Source: Citricoccus sp. WCRC_4 (GTDB lineage Bacteria; Actinomycetota; Actinomycetes; Actinomycetales; Micrococcaceae). Taken from it: 21,221 nucleotides of DNA. Within the stretch, counting starts at the first letter, position 1; each line of letters starts with the position of its first letter. Shown here in pieces: positions 14,810 through 21,214 of this stretch. A program made the position numbers and the translations under genes. The stretch covers positions 1 through 21,221 of the forward strand of contig JAPFFX010000062.1 of the NCBI GenBank assembly GCA_026645375.1, read 5' to 3'. The notes beneath the pieces are model-generated. The model searched no databases. It was not told the DNA's origin and saw only the letters and a program-made list of their open reading frames with translations.

Positions 14810-14880
14810 AGACTGATTGAATGGTTCCAGAGACGATCACGGGCCTGAGGGGCCCCGACGGGGACATCAGGAGGACGCAC

Positions 14881-15942
14881 ATGAGCATCGCATCGCACCA
14901 TGGCCGGAAGGTGCCTGCGCGCACCGGCGGGGGATTGCGGCTGGACCGCTGGGACCTGGGCTTCTTCCTCGCCGTCCTGGTGATCCTCGTGGGGTCCATC
15001 GTGCCGCTGGGCACCCTGCGGCAGAACCTGTGGAACACCCCCGGCGTGTTCTTCCTGGGCGTGGGCGTCGTGGTGCCCCTCGTGGCCGCCGGCCTGGTCC
15101 TGTCCCGGGGCATCAGCGGCCTGGACGGGCCCCGCGTGGGATCCCTGTCCACCGAGCAGTTCTGCCACGTGGCCTCCTGGCTCGCCCTGGCCTTCTTCTT
15201 CAGCAGCTTCGTCACCACGCTGCACCCGGCCTTCCTGATCGGTCTGCTCGGTGCGCTCGGCATGGTCCTCACCTCGCCGCTGCGTGGCCTGACGAGCCGC
15301 GTGCTCGCCTCGTCCGCGACGCGCCGTCCCCGGCCGGCCGCCGTCGTGGCCCCCGGGACTCCCGAGACCCGTGAGGCCCCCGAGACCTCCGAGGGCACGA
15401 CGCCGGCCCCGCAACCGGGTGCGCCGGCCCCGGGCCCGTGGCCCACCCCCGCCGCGGTCGCCGCCGCGCAGGACATCCCCGCGCAGGACACCCCGGCGCA
15501 GGACGCCCCGGCGCAGGACATCACCCCGCAGGACACCCGGGAGCCGGGGGCGGGGCCGGAGCGTTCCTCCGGGGCCGACGTCGACGAGGACCTGGGGGCG
15601 ACCCGCCTGCGCCCGCGGACCACGGAGGAGGCCGAGGCCTCCGCGACCGCCGCCTTCGGCGCCCCCGGCACCGAGGTGCCGGAGCCCGTCGAGGAACCGG
15701 AGGCATCCCCCGGGGAGCCGGCCGCGCCCCGAGGGTCCGAGCCGTCGGGGTACGAGGCGTTCTGGTTCGCCGTCGGGACCCCGCGGTCGGCCGTGAACCC
15801 CGAGGACGGCAGCCCCGCGTTCGGCCTGGAGCCCGGCGGCTGGATCCTCGCGCTCGAGGACCGCGGCCACGAGTTCCTGGTGCAGAACACCGATGGACGG
15901 ACCGGGGTGCTGAGGGACCTCTCCGACATCGAGCGGGCGTGA
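14881..15942 (+). CDS. Uncharacterised multi-pass membrane protein with repeat-bearing linker and conserved C-terminal module
   Basis: A 353-residue protein of unknown function. Four hydrophobic segments occur at about 26-44, 55-75, 97-112 and 115-132. A long Pro/Ala/Glu-rich, presumably disordered cytoplasmic linker (about 145-288) contains five degenerate QD-centred pentapeptides (197-218). The last 64 residues form a compact-looking module starting YEAFWFAVGTPR and including EPGGWILALEDRGHEFLVQ and GVLRDLSDIE, a pattern I recall from other actinobacterial proteins but cannot name. The ATG at 14881 has GGAGG six bases upstream; an in-frame ATG at 14821 has no ribosome site. Its TGA overlaps the GTG of nth, so it is co-translated with DNA repair and NUDIX genes. 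Only one lysine is present. Confidence 0.85.
   Translation: MSIASHHGRKVPARTGGGLRLDRWDLGFFLAVLVILVGSIVPLGTLRQNLWNTPGVFFLGVGVVVPLVAAGLVLSRGISGLDGPRVGSLSTEQFCHVASWLALAFFFSSFVTTLHPAFLIGLLGALGMVLTSPLRGLTSRVLASSATRRPRPAAVVAPGTPETREAPETSEGTTPAPQPGAPAPGPWPTPAAVAAAQDIPAQDTPAQDAPAQDITPQDTREPGAGPERSSGADVDEDLGATRLRPRTTEEAEASATAAFGAPGTEVPEPVEEPEASPGEPAAPRGSEPSGYEAFWFAVGTPRSAVNPEDGSPAFGLEPGGWILALEDRGHEFLVQNTDGRTGVLRDLSDIERA
15466..15540 (+). repeat. Five tandem 15-bp coding repeats
   Basis: Five successive 15-bp units, each close to GCGCAGGACACCCCG, encode degenerate AQDxP pentapeptides in the linker of the membrane protein. Units differ at a few positions. Such arrays can change length by slippage without breaking frame. 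Confidence 0.9.
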
Positions 15943-16718
15943 GCGAGACCCGGCTCGGCCTCACCCGCCGGGCCCGCAGGATCAACCGGGTCCTGGCGGA
16001 GGCCTATCCCTACGCGGTCGCCGAACTGGACTTCACCACGCCCTTCGAGCTGCTCGTGGCCACGGTGCTCTCCGCCCAGACCACGGACGTGCGCGTCAAC
16101 GCGACCACGCCGGCGCTGTTCGCCCGGTTCCCCGACGCCGAGGCGATGGCCCACGCGGACGAGCGCGAGCTCCAGGAGCTCGTCCGGCCGCTGGGGTTCT
16201 ACCGGAACAAGGCGGCGGCCATCCAGGGACTGTCCCGGGCCCTCGTCGAACGCCACGGCGGACAGGTCCCCGGCCGGCTGGGCGACCTCGTGGCGCTGCC
16301 CGGCGTGGGCCGCAAGACCGCCTTCGTGGTGCTCGGCAACGCCTTCGGGGTTCCCGGGCTCACCGTGGACACCCACTTCGGCCGGCTGGCCCGGCGCCTG
16401 GGGTTCACCGGCCAGCAGGACCCGGTGAAGGTGGAGCAGGAGGTCGCCGCGCTGTTCGAGCGCCGGGACTGGACCATGCTGTCCCACCGGCTCATCTTCC
16501 ACGGCCGCCGGGTCTGCCACGCCAAGCGCCCGGCCTGCGGCGCCTGCCCCGTGGCGCGGTGGTGCCCCTCGTACGGGATCGGGGAGACGGACCCGGAGGC
16601 GGCGGCGAAGCTGCTGAAGTACGAACTGGCCCCGGGCCGCGAGGAGCTGCACGAGAAGATGCTGGCAGGGGCCACGCGAGCACAGCTGAGGGCCGAGGGA
16701 TACAGTCTGGGAGCATGA
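15939..16718 (+). CDS. nth: Endonuclease III (HhH-GPD DNA glycosylase/AP lyase)
   Basis: A 259-residue base-excision repair enzyme that removes oxidised pyrimidines and cleaves at abasic sites. The helix-hairpin-helix LPGVGRKTA (120-128) carries catalytic K126, VDTHFGRLARRLG (143-155) carries catalytic D144, and four cysteines at 193, 200, 203 and 209 give the C-X6-C-X2-C-X5-C iron-sulfur cluster pattern. About 40 residues follow the cluster, slightly longer than E. coli Nth. The GTG start overlaps the TGA of the membrane-protein gene (GTGA), and its own TGA overlaps the ATG of the NUDIX gene (ATGA). In M. tuberculosis nth is likewise close to a CoA-type NUDIX gene and marP; here marP has moved away. 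Confidence 0.96.
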   Translation: MSETRLGLTRRARRINRVLAEAYPYAVAELDFTTPFELLVATVLSAQTTDVRVNATTPALFARFPDAEAMAHADERELQELVRPLGFYRNKAAAIQGLSRALVERHGGQVPGRLGDLVALPGVGRKTAFVVLGNAFGVPGLTVDTHFGRLARRLGFTGQQDPVKVEQEVAALFERRDWTMLSHRLIFHGRRVCHAKRPACGACPVARWCPSYGIGETDPEAAAKLLKYELAPGREELHEKMLAGATRAQLRAEGYSLGA

Positions 16719-17497
16719 TGGAGATCGACGGTGCGCTGGCGGACCTGCGCGCCCTGGTGGCCCGGTACGGCGTCCTGGGGCCCGGCATGGCACCGGGCGA
16801 GCGGCCGGACCGGCTTCCCGACGACGGCCGGGGCTGGGACTTCGGCGTGGACCTGGTTCCCGCGGCGGGGGTGCCGGCCGAATCGGCGGTCCTGGTGCTC
16901 TTCGGGGCCCTGGACCGGCGGCCCTCCCACTTCCACACCGACGCCGTCCCCGAGGACCTGGACCTGTTGCTCACCCAGCGGGCCCTGCACCTGCGCAAGC
17001 ACCCGGGGCAGGTCGCCTTCCCCGGCGGCCGGAAGGACCCCGAGGACGCCGACCACGTGGCCACCGCCCTGCGGGAGGCCCAGGAGGAGACGGGACTGGA
17101 CCCGGACGGGGTCCGGGTGCTGGGCAGCCTGCCGCCGGCGCCGCTGACGGTCACGAACTTCCGGGTCACCCCGGTGGTCGGCTGGTGGGACCGGCCCTCC
17201 GACGTGTTCGTGGTCGACGAGGGGGAGGCCACCCGGGTGTTCCGGGTGCCCGTGGCGGACCTGGTGGACCCGGCCAACCGGATCACCACCAGTCGCAGCG
17301 CCGAGCCCTCCGTGGGTGTCGGCCGCTTCCGCAGCCCCGGGTTCCTCGTCTCGGACACCCTCGTCTGGGGCTTCACCGCGATCGTCATCGACCGGATCCT
17401 CGAGCTGCTCGGCTGGGCCCAGGACTGGGACCGGGAACGGGTGATCGACATCAGCGGCTGGGACGCCTCCCAGCCGGTGCCCGTGCACCGGCGCTGA
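16715..17497 (+). CDS. CoA-type NUDIX hydrolase (NudL/YeaB-like)
   Basis: A 260-residue NUDIX hydrolase. It has the CoA-pyrophosphatase signature LLTQRALHLRKHPGQVAFPG, corresponding to LLTxR(S/A)x3Rx3Gx3FPGG, directly before the Nudix catalytic helix LREAQEETGL. It probably cleaves CoA or acyl-CoA to 3',5'-ADP and phosphopantetheine derivatives. The start is ATG 16715 (an ATGATG doublet) overlapping the nth stop by four bases; a longer in-frame reading upstream would lie inside nth and is not needed. The orthologue in M. tuberculosis is, from memory, Rv3672c. It ends the three-gene coupled unit; a 102-bp spacer then precedes the tad locus. Confidence 0.93.
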   Translation: MMEIDGALADLRALVARYGVLGPGMAPGERPDRLPDDGRGWDFGVDLVPAAGVPAESAVLVLFGALDRRPSHFHTDAVPEDLDLLLTQRALHLRKHPGQVAFPGGRKDPEDADHVATALREAQEETGLDPDGVRVLGSLPPAPLTVTNFRVTPVVGWWDRPSDVFVVDEGEATRVFRVPVADLVDPANRITTSRSAEPSVGVGRFRSPGFLVSDTLVWGFTAIVIDRILELLGWAQDWDRERVIDISGWDASQPVPVHRR

Positions 17498-17504
17498 GCA
17501 CCCG

Positions 17505-17529
17505 GCCCGCTCCTGCACAGGGGTCCGCC
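17505..17529 (+). promoter_or_regulatory. Tad-locus element A upstream of ssd
   Basis: GCCCGCTCCTGCACA (17505-17519) starts seven bases after the NUDIX stop and is followed by GTCCGCC (17523-17529). The same 15-mer with one change recurs upstream of the pilin gene. It may be a promoter or operator for ssd-tadABC. The rest of the 102-bp spacer contains GGGTCC/GGACCC inverted arms and no clear -10 box. Confidence 0.4.
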
Positions 17530-17599
17530 CCCGGGGAGCCGTCCCCAGCGCGAGGGACCCGGCCTGCACGCCGCCGGCCGGGACGGGCACGCTCGGACC

Positions 17600-18577
17600 A
17601 TGACCAGTACCGCTGCGGCCCCGCTCCCCGTGCTGTACCTTCCGCCCCCCGACCCCGGGACGCTCGCGAACCTGCTGCTGCACCAGGTCGCGGCCTGCGT
17701 GGCGGCCGTCGGCCACCGGCTGCACGTACAGCCCCGGCCGCCGGGGACCGTCCCGGACGCCGTCGCGGAGTTCTCGGCCGACCACGGACGGGAACCGGCC
17801 ATGGTCATCATCGGCCGCCTGGAGACCGGGCCCGCGACCGAACCGCGAGCCGGGGCCGTCAGCGTGGCCACCGTGACGCTGGACGGGGCGGCATCGACGG
17901 ACCCGGATCCGTCCACCCTGTCGCTGCCCACCCGGTCGCGGCCGCTGTGCCGATTGCTGGCCCGCAGCGCCGACCCCGGCCTGCCGGGCCGGGCGGTCGT
18001 CCTGGCCCACCACGGTGACGGCGCCGGCGGTGACGACGGCTGGCCCGGCCTGCCCTGGGGACTCACCCTGCTGCTGGGCGGGCCCGGCCGCGGCGTGCTC
18101 GTGGACCTGCGGGGTACCGAGGGCGGCTTGGATGCCCGCCTCCGGGCGGACTCCGAGACCTCCGCCCGGCCAGCGGTACCCGGACCGACGCCCGGCCCCG
18201 CCCTGGCCACCCGGCTCCCGGCGGCCGGCGGGGTGCGGTGGGGCAGCATGACGGGCTCTCCGGCCGAGGTGCTGCCCGTGATCGGCGCCGCCGTCGACAC
18301 CTTCCGCTGGACCGTGCTGGACGTGGGCCGCAACGCGCAACTGGCGTCGGCGCTGGCCGCCGAGGGACTGCCCGTGCTGACCGTGACCGGCGAGGACGGG
18401 ACCTGCTGCCTGGAGGTCCCGGGCCGGCCCCCGGACCGGCTGGCCCTGGATCCCTCCCCGTGGGGCGGCCCCACCCCCGCGTCCTGGGCCCGGTCCGCCC
18501 GCCGTCGGGTCGCCATCGACCTGGCCGCACGGCTGACCGCGGTGCTGTCCCGCGACCCGGCCGAGGTCCGGCGGTGA
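17600..18577 (+). CDS. ssd: Ssd/TadZ-CpaE-like protein, apparently ATPase-dead
   Basis: A 325-residue protein placed directly before tadA, where actinobacteria carry the 'septum site-determining' Ssd gene (Rv3660c), a MinD/ParA-like relative of TadZ/CpaE, the pilus-positioning factor. The MinD-like fold is suggested by VLVDLRGTEGGLDARL (166-181) and WTVLDVG (237-243), but the P-loop position reads HHGDGAGGDDG (137-147) with no GK(S/T). The whole protein contains no lysine, so an ordinary Walker A is impossible. It may act as a nucleotide-independent scaffold. The ATG at 17600 is the first in-frame start and lacks a good ribosome site. Its TGA overlaps the tadA GTG. Assignment rests largely on context and is moderate. 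Confidence 0.7.
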   Translation: MTSTAAAPLPVLYLPPPDPGTLANLLLHQVAACVAAVGHRLHVQPRPPGTVPDAVAEFSADHGREPAMVIIGRLETGPATEPRAGAVSVATVTLDGAASTDPDPSTLSLPTRSRPLCRLLARSADPGLPGRAVVLAHHGDGAGGDDGWPGLPWGLTLLLGGPGRGVLVDLRGTEGGLDARLRADSETSARPAVPGPTPGPALATRLPAAGGVRWGSMTGSPAEVLPVIGAAVDTFRWTVLDVGRNAQLASALAAEGLPVLTVTGEDGTCCLEVPGRPPDRLALDPSPWGGPTPASWARSARRRVAIDLAARLTAVLSRDPAEVRR

Positions 18578-19815
18578 CCCGGGGCTGGGCGCCGTCGCGG
18601 CCGCCGTCGCCGTCCCGGCAGGAGAGGGCACGCCGCTGGCTGGCCGCCCGCATGGCCGCGTCCGGGACCCGGCAGTCCGGCTCCGGGAGCATGGACCTGC
18701 CCCCGGACCTGCTCGGCGAGGCCGTCCGGCGCCACCTGCCCGTCCACACGCCCGAGGAGGCGGCCCGCCAGATGACGGCCCTGGCCGACGGGCTCACCGG
18801 CCTCGGACCGCTGGCAGAACCGGCACGCGCACCCGGAGTCACCGACGTCCTGGTCGATGCGGACGGGGCGGTGTGGACGGACGGGGTCGAGGGCCTGCAG
18901 CGCACCGGGCAGAGGCTGCCTGCCGCCGAGGCCCGGCAATTGGCGGTGCGACTGCTGGCCCAGGACGGGCGCCGGCTGGATGAGGGACAACCCTACGGGG
19001 ACGCCCAGGTCGCCGGCGCCCGGGTGCATGCGGTCCTGCCCCCCGTCGCGGCCGGCGGGCCCCAGATCAGCGTGCGCCTGGCCGCGGCCGAGCCACCGGC
19101 ACTGGACCGGCTGGCCGCACGGTGGCCCCACGGCGAGCGGTGGCTGGCCGCGCTGCGCCACGTGCTGGCGGTCCGTGCCAACCTGCTCATCAGCGGGGCC
19201 ACCGGATCGGGCAAGACCACCCTGCTCGGCGCCCTGCTCACCGAGGTCCCCGCGGACGAGCGGATCATCATCGTCGAGGACACCCGAGAACTGCGGCCGG
19301 CCCATGGCCACGTGGTCTCCCTGCAGGCCCGCGCCGGCAACGCCGAGGGATCCGGTGCCGTGAGCCTGGCCGACCTCGTCCGCCAGGCGCTGCGGATGCG
19401 GCCCGACCGGCTCGTGGTGGGGGAGTGCCGCGGCGCCGAGGTGGCCGACTTCCTGGCGGCCATGAACACCGGACACCGCGGTGCGGCCGGGACCGTGCAC
19501 GCCAATTCCGCCCGGGACGTCCCGGCCCGGCTCCAGGCCATGGGCGCCCTGGCCGGGCTCGGGCCCGAGGCAACGGCCCTGCAGGCCGCCAGCGCGGTCG
19601 ACGCCGTCCTGCACGTGGAGCGCACCCGCACCGGCCGCCGCCCCGTGGAACTGGCCGTCCTGGACCGCCCGGAGGGCTCGGAGGCCCGCACCCTGCGCGT
19701 CGTGCCCGCGATCACCGCCACCGCGGACGGGCTGTGCTTCGGCCCGGGACTGGATGCGCTGGAGGCCCTGACCGGGTCCGTCCGGAGTGGAGGCCGCCAT
19801 GCGCTGGGCCGTTGA
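18574..19815 (+). CDS. tadA: TadA/CpaF-type secretion ATPase
   Basis: A 413-residue hexameric ATPase powering assembly of a Tad/Flp pilus at the cytoplasmic face. Walker A is GATGSGKT (208-215), the Asp box is IIIVEDTREL (231-240), Walker B RLVVGE (279-284), and the His box MNTGHRGAAGTVHANS (297-312). The first 40 residues are basic and disordered-looking. The only lysine in the protein is the catalytic K214. The GTG start overlaps the ssd stop (GTGA) with GAGG seven bases upstream, and the end overlaps tadB by 17 bp, so expression is tightly coupled. The M. tuberculosis equivalent is Rv3659c from memory. The family is unmistakable; whether it builds an adhesive pilus or a pseudopilus is unknown. 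Confidence 0.95.
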   Translation: MTRGWAPSRPPSPSRQERARRWLAARMAASGTRQSGSGSMDLPPDLLGEAVRRHLPVHTPEEAARQMTALADGLTGLGPLAEPARAPGVTDVLVDADGAVWTDGVEGLQRTGQRLPAAEARQLAVRLLAQDGRRLDEGQPYGDAQVAGARVHAVLPPVAAGGPQISVRLAAAEPPALDRLAARWPHGERWLAALRHVLAVRANLLISGATGSGKTTLLGALLTEVPADERIIIVEDTRELRPAHGHVVSLQARAGNAEGSGAVSLADLVRQALRMRPDRLVVGECRGAEVADFLAAMNTGHRGAAGTVHANSARDVPARLQAMGALAGLGPEATALQAASAVDAVLHVERTRTGRRPVELAVLDRPEGSEARTLRVVPAITATADGLCFGPGLDALEALTGSVRSGGRHALGR

Positions 19816-20410
19816 GCCACTGCTTCGCCTGCTCCCCGGCAGGGCCCGCCGGCGGCGCGAGCGCCAGGCGGAGGAGTTCATCACCCTGTTGCGACAGGCC
19901 GCGGCCCTGTTGCAGGCGGGCCGGCGACCAGAGGGCGTCTGGGCGGAACTGGCCGGACTCCACGAGCCCTGCCGGCCGGGGACCCGGCGCCCCGGGTGCT
20001 GCCTGCACCACGCCCTGGTGGACGCCGACGCCGCCGTCCTGCTCGGTCAGCCGCCCTGGCACGAGAAGGACGGGCGGCAGTGGGAACAGCTCGCCGGGTG
20101 CCTGGCGGTCTCCCGGGAGGCAGGTGTCCCCCTGGCCGGGCTGCTGGAGCGGCTCGCCGATGCCCTGGAGGACGGTCAGGACGCCCATCAGGCCCGCGAG
20201 GCGGCCTCGGCCGGTCCGAGGTCCACGGCGCGGTTGCTGGGGCTGCTGCCCGTGGCCGGCCTGGGCCTGTCCGCGCTCGTCGGGTCCCCGCCCACGGAGC
20301 TGTTGACCGGCCCGCTGGGCTGGCTCGTGGTGGGCACCGGGGTGGCGCTCGCCGTCGTCGGGCACCTCTGGACCCGTGCACTGGCCCGCCGCGCCGAGGA
20401 CGGGACCTGA
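19799..20410 (+). CDS. tadB: TadB-like T2SF inner-membrane platform protein (short)
   Basis: A 203-residue protein with a cytoplasmic helical domain typical of T2SF (FITLLRQAAALLQAGRRPEG near residue 27 and AVSREAGVPLAGLLERLADA near 105) followed by two C-terminal transmembrane segments (about 140-160 and 168-190). It would form the membrane platform with TadC, driven by TadA. Canonical TadB is near 300 residues with N-terminal helices that are missing here. The ATG at 19799 is preferred to GTG 19787 because GGAGG lies five bases upstream; it overlaps tadA by 17 bp. No frameshift was found; the shortness looks genuine and lineage-typical. Confidence 0.83.
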   Translation: MRWAVEPLLRLLPGRARRRRERQAEEFITLLRQAAALLQAGRRPEGVWAELAGLHEPCRPGTRRPGCCLHHALVDADAAVLLGQPPWHEKDGRQWEQLAGCLAVSREAGVPLAGLLERLADALEDGQDAHQAREAASAGPRSTARLLGLLPVAGLGLSALVGSPPTELLTGPLGWLVVGTGVALAVVGHLWTRALARRAEDGT

Positions 20411-20411
20411 C

Positions 20412-20816
20412 GTGGACGCCGCGCTGGCCCTGGACCTGCTGGCCGGACTGCTGGAGAGCGGGCAGGGGCTCGTTCCCGCACTGGACCTGCTCGGAGCGCA
20501 CCTGCCCGGGGCCGCACCGCTGTGCCGCGTCGCCGCCCTGCTACGCGTGGGCGTGGACTGGGACGAGGCCTGGGCGACGCAGGATGCGGACCTTCGGGAA
20601 CTCGCCCGGGAATTGCGCTTCGCCCACCACACGGGAGCCCCGACCGCGGCACTGCTGCGGTCCACGGCCGCCTCCCTCCGGCGCAGCCGGCGGCGCAGGG
20701 CCGAACAGCGTGCCGCCGAACTGGGCACGCGCCTGGTGCTGCCCCTCGGGCTCTGCCAGCTGCCCTCGTTCCTGTGCCTGGGCATCGTCCCCCTGGTGCT
20801 GGCGCTGCTGCCCTAG
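20412..20816 (+). CDS. tadC: TadC-like T2SF platform protein (very short)
   Basis: A 134-residue protein consisting of little more than a T2SF cytoplasmic domain (LALDLLAGLLESGQGLVPAL at the start, ELRFAHHTGAPTAALLRSTA in the middle, then a strongly basic RRSRRRRAEQR stretch) and one C-terminal hydrophobic segment (about 108-133). It is less than half the size of canonical TadC. The GTG start follows the tadB TGA by one base. The gene order and domain support TadC. It contains no lysine. It ends in TAG and is followed by a 152-bp spacer before the pilin gene. Confidence 0.8.
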   Translation: MDAALALDLLAGLLESGQGLVPALDLLGAHLPGAAPLCRVAALLRVGVDWDEAWATQDADLRELARELRFAHHTGAPTAALLRSTAASLRRSRRRRAEQRAAELGTRLVLPLGLCQLPSFLCLGIVPLVLALLP

Positions 20817-20821
20817 GGGCT

Positions 20822-20853
20822 GCCCGCTCCTCCACACCGCACCGGTGTCCGCC
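20822..20853 (+). promoter_or_regulatory. Tad-locus element B upstream of the pilin gene
   Basis: GCCCGCTCCTCCACA (20822-20836) differs from element A at one of fifteen bases, and GTCCGCC follows at 20847-20853. It starts five bases after the tadC stop. Both copies lie just after a stop codon and ahead of a tad transcription unit. Confidence 0.4.
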
Positions 20854-20915
20854 ACCCGTCCAGAACCGGCACCCCTGACGCCCCCACGCCGGTGCCCCCG
20901 CCAGCAGGCTGGAAG

Positions 20916-20935
20916 CGGGCGGCCGGATCCGCCCG
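20916..20935 (+). other. Hairpin in the pilin leader
   Basis: CGGGCGG and CCGCCCG form a perfect seven-pair stem with loop CCGGAT, 33 bases before the pilin ATG. It could stabilise a processed pilin mRNA or partly block read-through from tadC, raising pilin output relative to the platform proteins. Confidence 0.4.
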
Positions 20936-20968
20936 TCCCACCCACCACGAAGAATCCAAGGAGACATC

Positions 20969-21214
20969 ATGAACCCCTCACCCGCCAGTGCGGACACCAC
21001 TCCGGGCACGGCCCCGGGCCCGGACCAGATGCCCGCGCAGCCCCCCGCCCCGGTGCTCGACTGGTCCGACGAGACCGGGGCCCAGACCGCCGAGTACGGC
21101 ATCGTCACGCTGGCCGCCGTGGGCTTCGCCGGGGTCCTCGCCGTCGTCCTGGCCGGCGCCGACGTCCAGGGCCTGTTGCTGGACATCGTCAAGAACGCCC
21201 TCAGCTTCGGCTGA
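20969..21214 (+). CDS. DUF4244 protein, probable Flp-type prepilin
   Basis: An 81-residue protein with a proline/alanine-rich hydrophilic leader (1-37) and the segment DETG37/AQTAEYGIVTLAAVG. Counting from A38 as +1, glutamate falls at +5 and tyrosine at +6, exactly the Flp prepilin signature, followed by a hydrophobic helix (about 44-62). Prepilin peptidase would leave a 44-residue mature subunit with a short amphipathic tail ending in SFG. The protein belongs, by position and sequence style, to the DUF4244 family (Rv3656c in M. tuberculosis). The ATG has AAGGAG five bases upstream, a strong site suited to an abundant pilin. No prepilin peptidase or TadE gene is inside the window; TadE would be expected just beyond the right edge. 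Confidence 0.88.
   Translation: MNPSPASADTTPGTAPGPDQMPAQPPAPVLDWSDETGAQTAEYGIVTLAAVGFAGVLAVVLAGADVQGLLLDIVKNALSFG

Noticed and set aside
14821..14880. Upstream in-frame ATG at 14821 as the start of the membrane-protein gene.
   Set aside because: It lacks a ribosome site, whereas ATG 14881 has GGAGG six bases upstream.
15466..15540. Tandem 15-bp repeats as a CRISPR-like or mobile array.
   Set aside because: The units are contiguous without spacers and are in frame within a disordered protein linker.
16492..19884. A very long open frame on the minus strand (over 1100 codons) across nth, NUDIX, ssd and tadA.
   Set aside because: It is antisense to four well-supported genes, is low-complexity in Pro/Arg/Ser/Gly, and shows no domain; long antisense frames are expected in DNA this GC-rich. 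Similar long frames opposite the ABC, acs and NSS genes were rejected for the same reason.
19799..20816. tadB and tadC as frameshifted fragments of longer genes.
   Set aside because: Each has a start with tight coupling to its neighbour, no leftover coding homology in other frames was seen, and short versions are plausible in actinobacteria.
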